Shown here: piece by piece, positions 47,552 to 57,409 of the stretch
How the letters are laid out: every line of letters starts with the position of its first letter
Numbering within the stretch: the stretch's first letter is position 1
Made by a program: the position numbers and the translations under genes
Notes under the pieces: model-generated
The model's input: only the letters and a program-made list of their open reading frames with translations
Told to the model about the DNA's origin: nothing
The model's database searches: none
Assembly (NCBI GenBank): GCA_016200485.1
Contig: JACQEP010000024.1
Location: 62,001-126,000 of the forward strand
Reading direction: 5' to 3'
From: Gammaproteobacteria bacterium
GTDB taxonomy: Bacteria; Pseudomonadota; Gammaproteobacteria; Tenderiales; Tenderiaceae
DNA: 64,000 bases

Positions 47552-47849
47552 AAACCGCTTCCTTCTCTATCCGCACGCGCAACTTTGGATTCGTCAGTCC
47601 GCGCAACTGCAAAACATCCACAGGATGTTCCAGCAATGCTTCCAGATCCTGTTTCAAGAGAACCGTTTTAAACAGATTAGGCTCATCAGTTTCGAAAACA
47701 ACGTCCACATCGCTTTCAGGCGTTGCCTCATTGCGGGCATACGACCCAAAGTAACCCAAAGCACGCAAGCGGTACTCCGCGCCATGTTGCTCTTTGAACG
47801 CCTTCAGCAGGACACGGAGTTGCTCAGGCTTCAAAACCGTACGCTCCAT
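47544..47849 (-). CDS. MNT-domain nucleotidyltransferase antitoxin (MntA-like), copy 1
   Basis: About 101 residues from ATG 47849 (MERTVLKPEQLRVLLKAF). The minimal nucleotidyltransferase motif is GYFGSYARNEATPESDVDVV, i.e. GS-x10-DxD. MntA proteins neutralise HepT by AMP-adding its active-site tyrosine. Its partner here is the broken hepT just downstream. A long in-frame extension upstream is not conserved. Confidence 0.85.
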   Translation of the reverse strand: MERTVLKPEQLRVLLKAFKEQHGAEYRLRALGYFGSYARNEATPESDVDVVFETDEPNLFKTVLLKQDLEALLEHPVDVLQLRGLTNPKLRVRIEKEAVYV

Positions 47850-47895
47850 TAACGCAAAGCCTCTATCATCTTTTTTATGGTCACAGACAATGACC

Positions 47896-48219
47896 CTACC
47901 TCGTGAGTACATATCCAAAACACCTGTCGGCATCAACATCAAAGTAATGATGGGCAATGATGTCCCTGAATCCCATCGCACCTTTCCAGTCAGTCCCGGG
48001 ATATTGCGAAAGCAACGTACCACCGGTGATTTTATCCAGATTTTTCAACGCTTCGCCGATAGCCATAAAAAGCATGCACAAACCATCCAGTTTTTCCATG
48101 CCCGATGGCGTGCCGGTAAAATCCTCTACTTTTTGAATCTGCACGGAACGGCTTTTGATCTTTTCCAGCGCCTCATCAATTTGCTCGAGAATAGCCAGCG
48201 CGAGGGCACGATCAAACAT
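47896..48219 (-). CDS. HepT-like HEPN ribonuclease toxin, copy 2
   Basis: A 107-residue helical protein. The C-terminal half has MGFRDIIAHHYFDVD, the RX4HXY motif (R-DIIA-H-H-Y) of HEPN toxins, and the segment GMEKLDGLCMLFMAIGEALK typical of DUF86. It should cut or inactivate RNA unless AMP-modified by its MNT partner, whose gene overlaps its start by eight bases. Confidence 0.88.
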   Translation of the reverse strand: MFDRALALAILEQIDEALEKIKSRSVQIQKVEDFTGTPSGMEKLDGLCMLFMAIGEALKNLDKITGGTLLSQYPGTDWKGAMGFRDIIAHHYFDVDADRCFGYVLTR

Positions 48220-48502
48220 AGATGCCTTCCTTTTCGATACGCGCCTTTAAGAAGGGATTCATCTTTTCGCGAACCCGGACAATATCCACATGCGCGTGAA
48301 CCCGCGCCTCAATGTCTTCTTTGACATGCACCAGCACAAAGGGATCTGGCGTTTTCGTCTTGACGCAGACGTCAACATCGCTCTTCTCCCCCGCCTCATC
48401 GCGGGCAACCGAGCCAAATATTCCAATCTCAAGAATGCCGTATTTTTCCCCATAATCCCGCTTGAACTCGCGCAAGATGGCAAGAACGCTATCTCTTTTC
48501 AT
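48212..48502 (-). CDS. MNT-domain nucleotidyltransferase antitoxin (MntA-like), copy 2
   Basis: About 96 residues from ATG 48502 (MKRDSVLAILREFKRDYG). The motif is GIFGSVARDEAGEKSDVDVC (GS-x10-DxD). It precedes hepT copy 2 with an 8-base overlap, the standard antitoxin-first order. The upstream in-frame extension (MVSERGWRFLW...) is rejected as unconserved. Confidence 0.87.
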   Translation of the reverse strand: MKRDSVLAILREFKRDYGEKYGILEIGIFGSVARDEAGEKSDVDVCVKTKTPDPFVLVHVKEDIEARVHAHVDIVRVREKMNPFLKARIEKEGIYV

Positions 48503-48545
48503 GACCAACCTCCGATACAATCGCCACAAAAATCGCCATCCCCTC

Positions 48546-49898
48546 TCACTCACCACCGACCATCATCCGCTCGATGAGAATCGAACCCGTATGCACATTA
48601 CCACGATGATCGACATCCTTACCCACAGCAACAATACCTTTGAACATATCACGCAAATTGCCGGCAACGGTAATCTCTTCCACGGGATATTGAATCTCGC
48701 CATTCTCGACCCAGAATCCGGCGGCACCGCGTGAATAATCGCCGGTGACGATGTTGGCGCCATGGCCCATCATTTCAGTAATGACCAGACCAGAGCCCAT
48801 TTCACGACACAGCGCCGCGAAATCAAGCGCCCCAGTGTCAACAAACACATTGCGTGTGCCGCCGGCATTGCCTGTGCTTTGCAGGCCAAGACGACGTGCG
48901 GCGTAGCTATCGAGCGTATAGGTTTGCACCCTGCCTTGCGTGACCAGATCACGATCCACCGTTGCCACGCCTTCACGATCAAAGGCCGCGCTGTTATTCG
49001 CGCGCGGCAGGCGCGGCCGTTCGTAAACATGAATGAATTCAGGAAACACTTGCTGACCAAGGCTATCGAGTAAAAATGTCGTCTTGCGGTATTGAGCACC
49101 GCCTCGTACCGCCGCGAGATAACTGCTGATCAAACTACCGGCGATTTCAGCGGCAAAGATCACAGGCACTTCTTGTGTCTTCAAACGACGTGCCCCCAGC
49201 CGTTGCAGGGTACGCTGTGCGGCCATGCGCCCCACATCCGATGGCGCTTCCAGTTCCTGTGCCAGGCGTGACGAGCTATACCAATAATCACGCTGCATAT
49301 TTTCGCCTTCGCGGCCAATCACGGCGCAACTCAGGCTATGATGCGTACCGCCATAGGCACCGATAAATCCGTGGCTGTTGCCATAGACACGATAGGCCTG
49401 ATGGCTGCTGACGCTAGCGCCCTCGGAATTGTCGATGCGTGAATCGTATTCGCGGGCTGCATTTTCACAGATCAACCCCACATCAATCGCCTGCTCCGGC
49501 GTCAGATCCCAGGGATGAGACAGATCAAGATCCGGGATATCCTTGGCCATCAGCTCGGCCGCGGCCAAGCCCGAGTAACTATCCTCGGCGGTATATTTGG
49601 CAATCCGGCACGCGGCGGCCACCGTATCATTCAACGCGTCGGAGGCAAAATCCGAGCTGCTGGCCGAACCCTTGCGCTGGCCAAAATAAACCGTCACGCC
49701 CAGACCTTTGTCATGGGTATGCTCGATGGTCTCGACCTCGCCCAACCGCACATTCACTGCCAAACCAGCTTCGATACTGACAGCCGCCTCGGCGGCGGTG
49801 GCCCCCTGGGCCTTGGCGGCGGCCAAAATCTCCGCCACTACCGATTCCAGCTTGTCGCGGGTAAACACCGAATTTTTAATCACTGGCGCCTGCGCCAT
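48546..49898 (-). CDS. pmbA: Metalloprotease subunit PmbA/TldE
   Basis: A 450-residue TldE. With TldD it forms a heterodimeric zinc protease that processes peptides such as microcin B17 and unfolded proteins. Visible family segments are SSSDFASDALNDTV, LDSYAARRLGLQSTGNAGGTRN and GHGANIVTGDYSRGAAGFWVENGEI. It lacks the HExxxH site, as expected, because that belongs to TldD. It is divergent from darP. Confidence 0.94.
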   Translation of the reverse strand: MAQAPVIKNSVFTRDKLESVVAEILAAAKAQGATAAEAAVSIEAGLAVNVRLGEVETIEHTHDKGLGVTVYFGQRKGSASSSDFASDALNDTVAAACRIAKYTAEDSYSGLAAAELMAKDIPDLDLSHPWDLTPEQAIDVGLICENAAREYDSRIDNSEGASVSSHQAYRVYGNSHGFIGAYGGTHHSLSCAVIGREGENMQRDYWYSSSRLAQELEAPSDVGRMAAQRTLQRLGARRLKTQEVPVIFAAEIAGSLISSYLAAVRGGAQYRKTTFLLDSLGQQVFPEFIHVYERPRLPRANNSAAFDREGVATVDRDLVTQGRVQTYTLDSYAARRLGLQSTGNAGGTRNVFVDTGALDFAALCREMGSGLVITEMMGHGANIVTGDYSRGAAGFWVENGEIQYPVEEITVAGNLRDMFKGIVAVGKDVDHRGNVHTGSILIERMMVGGE

Positions 49899-49959
49899 AC
49901 TCCTCCATCCCTATCCGTTGTAAACTCTCACCTATTCAACCATGAAAAGCCTGTGACCG

Positions 49960-50493
49960 ATGCACGACCACGACGATGATGCCTTTGATCACGATGGTGA
50001 TCTTAGCGAACCTAAAAGCCGTTCCCAACTCAAGCGCGAGTCGGAGGGCTTGCAGGATCTGGGTACTGTGCTGGTCAAAATGTCCGCCTCCGATCTCGCC
50101 AAGGTACCCTTACCTGATCAATTGGCCGACGCCGTTCATCACGCCCGCAGTATCAGCAGTCACAGCGCCCTGCGCCGCCAGATGCAATACATCGGCAAGC
50201 TGATGCGCCGGGTCGACGCCGACCCTATCCGTGAAGCCGTCGACTCCATTCGCCACTGCGGCCAGCAATCCGCCGCCAACTATCACCGCATCGAACGCTG
50301 GCGTGACCGCCTGCTTGCCGAAGGGGATGATGCTCTCACCCAATTCCTCAACGAATATCCGCATGCCGAACGACAGCGCTTACGGCAACTCGTCGTTAAT
50401 GCCGCCAAAGAGCGCAACCAGAACCAGCCTCCAAAATCCGCCCGCACCTTGTTTCGCTATTTGCGCGAGCTGATCGAACACCCCGCAGAATAA
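49960..50493 (+). CDS. darP: Ribosome-associated protein DarP (YjgA/DUF615)
   Basis: A 177-residue helical basic protein. After an acidic start (MHDHDDDAFDHDGDLSEPKS) it contains SRSQLKRESEGLQDLGTVLV and LRRQMQYIGKLMRRVDADPI, which mark DUF615. DarP binds 50S precursors and helps 50S subunit assembly. It is divergent from pmbA, the pmbA-yjgA pairing usual in gammaproteobacteria, and convergent with tldD. Confidence 0.93.
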   Translation: MHDHDDDAFDHDGDLSEPKSRSQLKRESEGLQDLGTVLVKMSASDLAKVPLPDQLADAVHHARSISSHSALRRQMQYIGKLMRRVDADPIREAVDSIRHCGQQSAANYHRIERWRDRLLAEGDDALTQFLNEYPHAERQRLRQLVVNAAKERNQNQPPKSARTLFRYLRELIEHPAE

Positions 50494-50562
50494 ACTGCGC
50501 CTTCAAAAACAAGTTGTGTTGCTGCGCAAGAGCCTGCCCCGCGAAGCGCTTTGGGCACGCTT

Positions 50563-50593
50563 GGTGGGTTACGCAAAAATCGCTAACCCACCC
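50563..50593. repeat. Palindromic GGTGGGTTA...TAACCCACC repeat
   Basis: GGTGGGTTACG and CGCTAACCCACC pair around AAAAAT. It lies in the 156-base gap between the convergent darP and tldD genes. The rest of the gap holds GC-rich imperfect repeats (50520-50560) and a copy of the 50-base repeat at 50597. Confidence 0.7.
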
Positions 50594-50596
50594 TCG

Positions 50597-50645
50597 GCAA
50601 CTGCTCCCTGCGTTGCACTACCTCGTGCATCCATGCACTCGTACA
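50597..50645. repeat. About 50-bp dispersed repeat (copy 2; copy 1 at 31258-31306)
   Basis: CGGCAACTGCTCCCTGCGTT continuing to ACCTCGTGCATCCATGCACT; the two copies differ at about six positions. The end includes the near-palindrome GTGCATCCATGCAC. Copy 1 is embedded in inverted-repeat element 4. Confidence 0.65.
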
Positions 50646-50649
50646 TTTA

Positions 50650-52086
50650 TTAATTGGTACCACCCACCGTCAAACCGTCCACCTTCAGCGTCGGTTGGCC
50701 GACGCCCACCGGTACACTCTGCCCATCTTTGCCGCAGGTGCCGACACCTTCATCCAATTTGAGATCGTTACCGACCATCGTCACTCGCGTCAACACATCC
50801 GGGCCATTGCCAATCAGTGTCGCACCCTTGACCGGATAACTTACCTTACCGTTTTCGATCAAATACGCCTCACTGGCGGAGAATACAAATTTGCCGGAAG
50901 TAATATCCACCTGACCGCCGCCGAAATTCACGGCATACAAACCATAATCAACGGACGCAATAATTTCTTCCGGTGTGTGCTTGCCCGGCAACATATAGGT
51001 ATTGGTCATGCGTGGCAGCGGCAGATGCGCATAAGATTCGCGACGACCGTTACCGGTCACCGACACACCCATCAGGCGCGCATTGAGTTTGTCCTGCATG
51101 TAACCTTTGAGTACACCGCTCTCGATCAGCATCGTACATTGCGACGGCGTGCCCTCATCGTCGAGATTGAGCGAACCGCGCCGCTGCGGCAAGGTGCCGT
51201 CATCGACCACGGTGCATAATGGCGAAGCGACTTTTTCGCCGATGCGTCCGGAAAATGCCGAGGTTCCCTTGCGATTGAAATCGCCTTCCAGACCGTGACC
51301 GATCGCTTCATGCAGCAACACGCCGGGCCAGCCAGGGCCCAGCACTACCTTCATTGTTCCGGCAGGCGCGGGCCGCGCACCAAGATTCACCAACGCCTGA
51401 CGCACGGCTTCACGCGCATAAGAAAGCGCGCGATCCTGTTCGGTGAAAAAGCGATAATCAAGCCGCGCACCACCCCCGGACGAACCTTGTTCGCGACGGC
51501 CTTTTTCTTCAACAACGACAGACACACTCAATCGCACCAGTGGCCGCACATCCGCCGCCAGCGTGCCATCGCTGCCCACCACCAGTATCACTTGATGCGA
51601 ACCGGCAAGACTGACCATCACTTGCGTGACACGGGGATCCTGGCGTCGCGCCTCGGCATCCACCGCTTCCAGCAAGGCGACTTTGTCGGCCTCAGGAATG
51701 CTGTCGAAAGGGGCGTCGGCGCCATACAACGCGCGCGGCTGACTCGCCGTCCACGCCTGTACCCGCCCTTGCTGCCCGGCACGCGCAATCGCACGCGCAC
51801 TAATCGCTGCCTCTTCCAACGCTGGCAGATATATCTCATCGGAGTAGGCAAAACCGGTTTTTTCACCGCTGATGGCGCGCACACCGACACCACGTTCGAT
51901 GCTGTAACCGCCTTCTTTGACGATGCTATCCTCGAGCGACCAGGATTCATAGCGATTGCTTTCGAAAAAGAGATCGGCATTGTCAATGGCGTGTCCCATT
52001 ACACCGCTCAATACTTTTTCCAATTGGGATTCGCTGATCCCCGCCGGGGCTAAAATCAGATCACGTGCAAATGCTAAATTTGTCAT
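50650..52086 (-). CDS. tldD: Metalloprotease TldD
   Basis: About 478 residues. The zinc site is [20 protein letters not shown] (HE-x3-H) with the third ligand Cys in [17 protein letters not shown]. It pairs with PmbA/TldE. ATG 52086 ([14 protein letters not shown]) is preferred over GTG 52104. It follows the nitrilase-family gene on the same strand. Confidence 0.95.
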   Translation of the reverse strand: MTNLAFARDLILAPAGISESQLEKVLSGVMGHAIDNADLFFESNRYESWSLEDSIVKEGGYSIERGVGVRAISGEKTGFAYSDEIYLPALEEAAISARAIARAGQQGRVQAWTASQPRALYGADAPFDSIPEADKVALLEAVDAEARRQDPRVTQVMVSLAGSHQVILVVGSDGTLAADVRPLVRLSVSVVVEEKGRREQGSSGGGARLDYRFFTEQDRALSYAREAVRQALVNLGARPAPAGTMKVVLGPGWPGVLLHEAIGHGLEGDFNRKGTSAFSGRIGEKVASPLCTVVDDGTLPQRRGSLNLDDEGTPSQCTMLIESGVLKGYMQDKLNARLMGVSVTGNGRRESYAHLPLPRMTNTYMLPGKHTPEEIIASVDYGLYAVNFGGGQVDITSGKFVFSASEAYLIENGKVSYPVKGATLIGNGPDVLTRVTMVGNDLKLDEGVGTCGKDGQSVPVGVGQPTLKVDGLTVGGTN

Positions 52087-52105
52087 ATAAATATCAGGGC
52101 CCACA

Positions 52106-52930
52106 TCAACGGCAATGCAGTCGCCGGTGGTATAAACAAGGAAGATTACGGCGGAAATTAGTTAAACGCCGTTTACCGAATTCTGCCAGCACAACACCCG
52201 AACCGCGCGGCAGACGATCCAAAACCACGCCCCAAGGATCGACGATCATGCTATCGCCATGCGTTTCACGGCCATTGACATGATATCCACCTTGGGCAGC
52301 GGCAATGACATAACAAAGATTTTCGATCGCGCGCGCCCGCACCAATACTTCCCAGTGGGCACGGCCAGTGATTGCAGTAAATGCTGCGGGCAAGGCCAGA
52401 ATCTCCATCCCCTGATCCACCAGCGCCCGGAATAATTCCGGAAACCGCAAGTCGTAACATACCGCCAAACCAAGCCGCCCAAAGGGAGTGTCGACCACAA
52501 CCGGTTGGTCGCCGGGTTCGATTGTCTCCGACTCGGTATATTTTTCGCCCGACTCTTCGATTCTGACATCGAACAAATGAATCTTGTCATAACGCGCGAT
52601 CCGCTGCCCATGATCGTCATACAACAAACACGCAGCACGAACCTTGTTATCTATTTTTGAGGCCAGCGGAATCGTGCCGCCAATGATCCATATTTGATGC
52701 CGTGCCGCTTGTTGCGCCAGAAAATCCTGAATCGGTCCCTGGCCATCGGTTTCGCGCACCGCGATCTTGTCCTGCTCGGTCATGCCCATGATCGCGAAAT
52801 TCTCGGGCAATACGATCATCTTGGCCTTGGCTTCGACCGCTGAACTGATCAAGCGGCCCGCCTCGAGCAAATTAGCCTGCACATTCGGCCCGGAGGCCAT
52901 CTGAACAGCCGCAAAACGATTACGAACCAT
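52106..52930 (-). CDS. Carbon-nitrogen hydrolase (Nit1/omega-amidase-like)
   Basis: A 274-residue nitrilase-superfamily enzyme with the Glu-Lys-Cys triad: Glu in [11 protein letters not shown], Lys in YDKIHLFDV and Cys in [15 protein letters not shown]. Its N-terminus ([21 protein letters not shown]) and its place between yhdP and tldD match the Nit1/deaminated-glutathione amidase group, a metabolite-repair enzyme. The exact amide is not certain. Confidence 0.88.
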   Translation of the reverse strand: MVRNRFAAVQMASGPNVQANLLEAGRLISSAVEAKAKMIVLPENFAIMGMTEQDKIAVRETDGQGPIQDFLAQQAARHQIWIIGGTIPLASKIDNKVRAACLLYDDHGQRIARYDKIHLFDVRIEESGEKYTESETIEPGDQPVVVDTPFGRLGLAVCYDLRFPELFRALVDQGMEILALPAAFTAITGRAHWEVLVRARAIENLCYVIAAAQGGYHVNGRETHGDSMIVDPWGVVLDRLPRGSGVVLAEFGKRRLTNFRRNLPCLYHRRLHCR

Positions 52931-52955
52931 GGCAACTCCCTAGGGCCTGTTAACG

Positions 52956-53327
52956 CTACTTCCCTTTAACGTTCAAGGGATCAGTCGTGACTGACTCCAA
53001 TAAAACTTCAACCGCATCGTCGTGCGCATAGTCGGCACGCCGCTCAATTCTGTCCGAGGCTACCCCCAGTGACACCAACCACCCTTGCATTTCGCCCGCC
53101 CAGAGCTCGCCTGACTCGGTCGCAGGATGACTTATCCGCAGCCGCGCTTCACCTTCTGCATCAAGATAGGCACGCACCACTTTTCCCAGGGATTCCAACT
53201 TGATCATGGTTTCGCCATGACGCGGATTCATCCAAAATTCGGCACCGACCACCGCCGTCACCGGCTCGGCAGCCGTCACCGACATCGCGAACATCACACT
53301 GGCAAAAAAAATCATGGCCTTCATCAA
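52956..53327 (-). CDS. Small exported protein of unknown function
   Basis: A 123-residue protein with a signal peptide (MKAMIFFASVMFAMSVTAAEP). The mature part (VVGAEFWMNPRHGETMIKLE; ARLRISHPATESGELWAGEM) faintly recalls the second half of an OmpA-like domain, with residues spaced like a peptidoglycan-binding loop, but it is too short to be sure. It lies between yhdP and the nitrilase gene on the same strand. Confidence 0.55.
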   Translation of the reverse strand: MMKAMIFFASVMFAMSVTAAEPVTAVVGAEFWMNPRHGETMIKLESLGKVVRAYLDAEGEARLRISHPATESGELWAGEMQGWLVSLGVASDRIERRADYAHDDAVEVLLESVTTDPLNVKGK

Positions 53328-53426
53328 GAGTTAGAATACCATTATCCGCACTGTTTTGATTGCCCCTGACTCCAAAAGAACCCGCTAACGGCCTGCTGAA
53401 AAGCGCGCTGCATCCCCTCAAGGCTG

Positions 53427-56400
53427 TTAATTTGGCATCCCCTCCAGCAGTGGTGGTGCCGGTTCTTGCGGTAATACATCCCCTTGGCGCTTGATCACAG
53501 GCGCATCCCAGCTACCGGTAATCGAATAATGAATTTCACTCGCCTCGGCAATCCTGGATTTGAACAGTTTTTCAGCCAGCAGGACCGCAGCCCCCACCCC
53601 CAAACCACCCGCGACCACCCCCACCAACGGCAAGCCCGTGCTCACGTGCGGCATGACCACCACCTGCTGATCATAATCACGCGCATCCAATCCCACCCGC
53701 CCCTGCATCGTGACCTTTGCTGCAGGACCATCCAGCACAAAATCCTGAATTACCGCATTACCATCCTCGATTTCAAACCCACCACGCATGTAATCGAAAC
53801 TAAACCCCTTACTAAAGAAGTCACGAAAATCCAGCGTCAATCGGCGCGGCAAAGCCTGAATACTCAACAACCCAAAGAGCCGGCCAGCGCCAGGTTCCAC
53901 TTCCAGCAACGATCCATCGTTGACATCAAAGCGCATGGTGCCTTCCATGCGCTTCACGTCCGGCTCAAAAATCGGCCCCGGCCAGCGTAAGCTGATCTGC
54001 CCCCTACCTTCACCTTTACGCACAGCCGAGTTGTACCCTAGACCGCCGAGGACACTACCCAAATCTCTAATCTCCAGATCGACATCCAGCGCCGAGGTGT
54101 GCGTCTTGCCCACACGATTCCAGGAGCCACCTGCCTTCAGACTCGCGTGCTCGCTATTCAACTCCAGGGTATTGATCAGTAAACCATTGGCGCGCGGCTC
54201 GGTCATCAGTGTCAACTTGCCTAAATCACTCTCACCATAAAAAAGGTGCTCACTGTTGATGCGCAAAGGCGGCAACTTGCGCGGATCTGCCTTTTCAGCG
54301 AGCCGACCTGGACCCGGCTTACCGGAGATTTTGGACTTTTGATCCCCATACTCAGAGTCTCTCGGCAATTGTAAACGGCTGAGATTCATCTCCAGGGTTT
54401 GGCCTGTTTTTTGCGGTATGCTGATCTTGCCTGCCAATTGTTTGCTATCGACATTGGCAATCCATACCCCCTGTATCTTCTCCATTTCGGCAGTGACATC
54501 GTTAAACTGCATATCCCCAAGTTTTGCGACTCCCGCCTTTAATGCAACCTGGTTCAATTCCACTGACGATTCCGTATCTGCGACCTTTTTCGGCGCTGCC
54601 TCCATAAACGCATTGACCACAGGCATCCAATCCTTATCACTGATTGAATTAAACTCGCCCGCTATCCGTATTCCAGGATTCTTCGGTAACTGCGCGCGCT
54701 CACCGACACGCACATCGCCTCTCCGTAACTGAAGCTCACCTGACTTTGTAGGCTCCAAACTAAACAGTGCCGACAGTAACATTTCGCCGTAATCGACCTG
54801 CCAGGTTGAGTTATTCGCCATGAAGCGTCCACGCACCGTCAGCGGTGTACGCATCGCATTGGACTTTGCCAATGGCGCAGGCAAACGCACCGCGGTACCT
54901 GTCAAATTGGAACTCACCTTTAATGTTGATTCGGGTTGATCGCCACTAATAGCCAACTTCAACTCGGCCTGCCATGGACTGCCACCTTCCATAAATCCAA
55001 AAATTGGAATAAAGGAAAAACGCTGCGCCAATTCTGCATAACGGCTATCGCCTTGGGCACGAAACACGAGATAGCGAGATTTTTTGTTCGACTGCGTGCT
55101 AATCGCCATCCGCGTCGGCTGGCCAAGGACAACACCCTCCAGGCGCTTTGACTCGATTCCTGACTCGCTAAAATGCAACGCACCATTCACCTGAGCCGAG
55201 TCGACCGAGTAATTCGGCATGGTCAATGCGGCGTCCTTTAACGTCACATCGCCGGACACCAGCACCTTGCCATCGCCCTCCAACGGCACTTTCAGTCCGA
55301 GCAACAACTGCGCCGAACCCGCCGTCGTCGCCTGATCAAAGGCGCCCCCTAAAATCATTTCTCGCAACGGACTTTCGCGCAGATAACGCATCACAGTAGG
55401 CACCGAACTTTCCGCCTGCCCGTTAAGTTCTAATGCAGACTTGCCTTTGAAGTCCGCGATTTTGACGTCGACATCATGCACGTTGGCATCAAATATCCTG
55501 GCCTGCTTTCCATGCACCTTCATGCCAGTGCCGGTGAATGTTAAATCGGCAGCGATCTCTTCAATACGCGGCCAACCTTCACCATGATCCAGAGCGGTAT
55601 CCTTGGCCGCAAATTGCACTTCAAACAGGCCCGAACCGTCGGCAAATGGAAACTGCCGCAATGGCCCTTTCATACGCAACGTGCCCGCCGGAATCAAACC
55701 TTTCACCAGCGCACGATCCAACCAGCTCACCAGCGATGGCGACATAATCCCTACCGGTAGATAACGTCCTGCCTGCGCTACATTTCCGTCCTGGAACGCC
55801 GCCGCCACATCCACCGTTGGCGAGGCATCTCCAGCGGGCACAAATACATGACCATTGAGCATGGCTTCAATATCGTCATTGCTCGCAGCTACCTGACGCA
55901 GATCGACATGCCAACCATCCTCCTGTTTGGCCCAGGCGATACGCCCTTGCGCAGACTTGATCGGCAAATCTCCACGAAACAGATCAACGGTTTTTACGGC
56001 CACATCGGTTGCTTTTAGATCAACCACGCCAGAATCTTGACTTGCATTAATCTCGGCATCCACACCCTTTAGGCCTGGAATTTTGCGCCAAGGCGAGGTA
56101 CTGACATTATCCAGCGCTGCCCGCAGATATAGCGCGGGTTTGTTTTCTGTCTTTTGCCAACGCAGCATCACATCCCGTAATACCCCACTCGGAGCCAAGG
56201 CCGTCAATGTCTCTTTTGCTTCGGGATTCAACCCTGGCGCCATTTGAACCCATGACACCAGATCATTGATCTGAAACTGATTGACAGCGACCTCCGTCGC
56301 AGAAACATTTTCTGCCGTCTGCTCCACTGCCAAATGTGCCCGCACATCCGGCCAGATACGACCCGCATGTGTTACACGCAGGCGGTCAACCTCCAAGTCC

Positions 56401-57356
56401 CATCCGCTGTCCTTGTGCTTCCACACAAATTCAGCATTGACCTGCGGGATCCGATCGACATGCTCGGCCTCATTTTCAACAGCAACGGCAAAATCCAAAT
56501 CGTGAACCCCGACCCGGCCTCGCAGCTCGCTCATCGCCGCCGAGCGCCACAGCCCCCACATTTCGACATCCGCCAACCCGTGGCGAATTGAAAATCTTTG
56601 ATCCCCAAGCTCACGCGAAATATAATCCAGCGCCAAATCGTTGGACTTAAAATAGTAATTCACCAGCCAATCGCGAGGTGCCTCGCCTTGACGCTCAAAC
56701 TCAACCGCCAGATCAAGACCACGCCCCAATTGGCTGGGCAAATTCAAACGCCCCGTCAGGCGGCTTTTCTGTCCATCATTACGCAACAACAGATTTACAT
56801 CAGAAAATGTCCATGACTGGTTATCACGCTGACGATCGACAAAATGCAAAGTACTGCGCTCCGCCGCCAACGTTCCCTGACGCCACACCCAACGCAGGAT
56901 TTCTTCGACATCCAATGGCTTCTTGTCATCCTTTAACTTGACGCCCACCACTTCAAACTCGCCGTCTTCCTTACGAATCACCGTGATCTCGGCACCCACC
57001 ACTGTGAGCTTGCCAAAATCGGGCTGCCAGGATCGCAGACTGGACCACAAATTGAGATCAATGCGCGCCTCGGAAAATCCCAGCATAGGTTGCGAGGTCG
57101 CGTGATCAAGGATATGAACTGTTTTCAAATCTAGACGTGGACCAAACCCATGCCAACTAAGATCGAAATCTGCGATAGTGACCTTTTCATGTAACCGTTC
57201 GCTCAGTACCGCCTCGATTTGGGGACGATAGCCTTCCAATTGCGGCAGCACGACACGGGCCACCGTCAACATCAACGCGAGCAAAAGCATTGCCGCTATC
57301 GACCAAAATCGACTATGACGGATTAACTCCCGTTTTATCGCTGTCCAAACTTCCAT
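53427..57356 (-). CDS. yhdP: YhdP family AsmA-like envelope protein
   Basis: A 1309-residue protein: one N-terminal transmembrane helix (FWSIAAMLLLALMLTVARVVL), a very long periplasmic beta-rich region and a C-terminal AsmA_2-like domain (GRGQISLRWPGPIFEPDVKR; LLSIQALPRRLTLDFRDFFS). YhdP, TamB and YdbH are thought to be bridge-like grooves that move phospholipids to the outer membrane. The length is typical. It lies beside rng as in Pseudomonas and E. coli. Confidence 0.93.
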   Translation of the reverse strand: MEVWTAIKRELIRHSRFWSIAAMLLLALMLTVARVVLPQLEGYRPQIEAVLSERLHEKVTIADFDLSWHGFGPRLDLKTVHILDHATSQPMLGFSEARIDLNLWSSLRSWQPDFGKLTVVGAEITVIRKEDGEFEVVGVKLKDDKKPLDVEEILRWVWRQGTLAAERSTLHFVDRQRDNQSWTFSDVNLLLRNDGQKSRLTGRLNLPSQLGRGLDLAVEFERQGEAPRDWLVNYYFKSNDLALDYISRELGDQRFSIRHGLADVEMWGLWRSAAMSELRGRVGVHDLDFAVAVENEAEHVDRIPQVNAEFVWKHKDSGWDLEVDRLRVTHAGRIWPDVRAHLAVEQTAENVSATEVAVNQFQINDLVSWVQMAPGLNPEAKETLTALAPSGVLRDVMLRWQKTENKPALYLRAALDNVSTSPWRKIPGLKGVDAEINASQDSGVVDLKATDVAVKTVDLFRGDLPIKSAQGRIAWAKQEDGWHVDLRQVAASNDDIEAMLNGHVFVPAGDASPTVDVAAAFQDGNVAQAGRYLPVGIMSPSLVSWLDRALVKGLIPAGTLRMKGPLRQFPFADGSGLFEVQFAAKDTALDHGEGWPRIEEIAADLTFTGTGMKVHGKQARIFDANVHDVDVKIADFKGKSALELNGQAESSVPTVMRYLRESPLREMILGGAFDQATTAGSAQLLLGLKVPLEGDGKVLVSGDVTLKDAALTMPNYSVDSAQVNGALHFSESGIESKRLEGVVLGQPTRMAISTQSNKKSRYLVFRAQGDSRYAELAQRFSFIPIFGFMEGGSPWQAELKLAISGDQPESTLKVSSNLTGTAVRLPAPLAKSNAMRTPLTVRGRFMANNSTWQVDYGEMLLSALFSLEPTKSGELQLRRGDVRVGERAQLPKNPGIRIAGEFNSISDKDWMPVVNAFMEAAPKKVADTESSVELNQVALKAGVAKLGDMQFNDVTAEMEKIQGVWIANVDSKQLAGKISIPQKTGQTLEMNLSRLQLPRDSEYGDQKSKISGKPGPGRLAEKADPRKLPPLRINSEHLFYGESDLGKLTLMTEPRANGLLINTLELNSEHASLKAGGSWNRVGKTHTSALDVDLEIRDLGSVLGGLGYNSAVRKGEGRGQISLRWPGPIFEPDVKRMEGTMRFDVNDGSLLEVEPGAGRLFGLLSIQALPRRLTLDFRDFFSKGFSFDYMRGGFEIEDGNAVIQDFVLDGPAAKVTMQGRVGLDARDYDQQVVVMPHVSTGLPLVGVVAGGLGVGAAVLLAEKLFKSRIAEASEIHYSITGSWDAPVIKRQGDVLPQEPAPPLLEGMPN

Positions 57357-57409
57357 AGCTACTATTCTTGAAACTCAATAAGACCTGACACGATCATGAA
57401 TCAAGCGGA

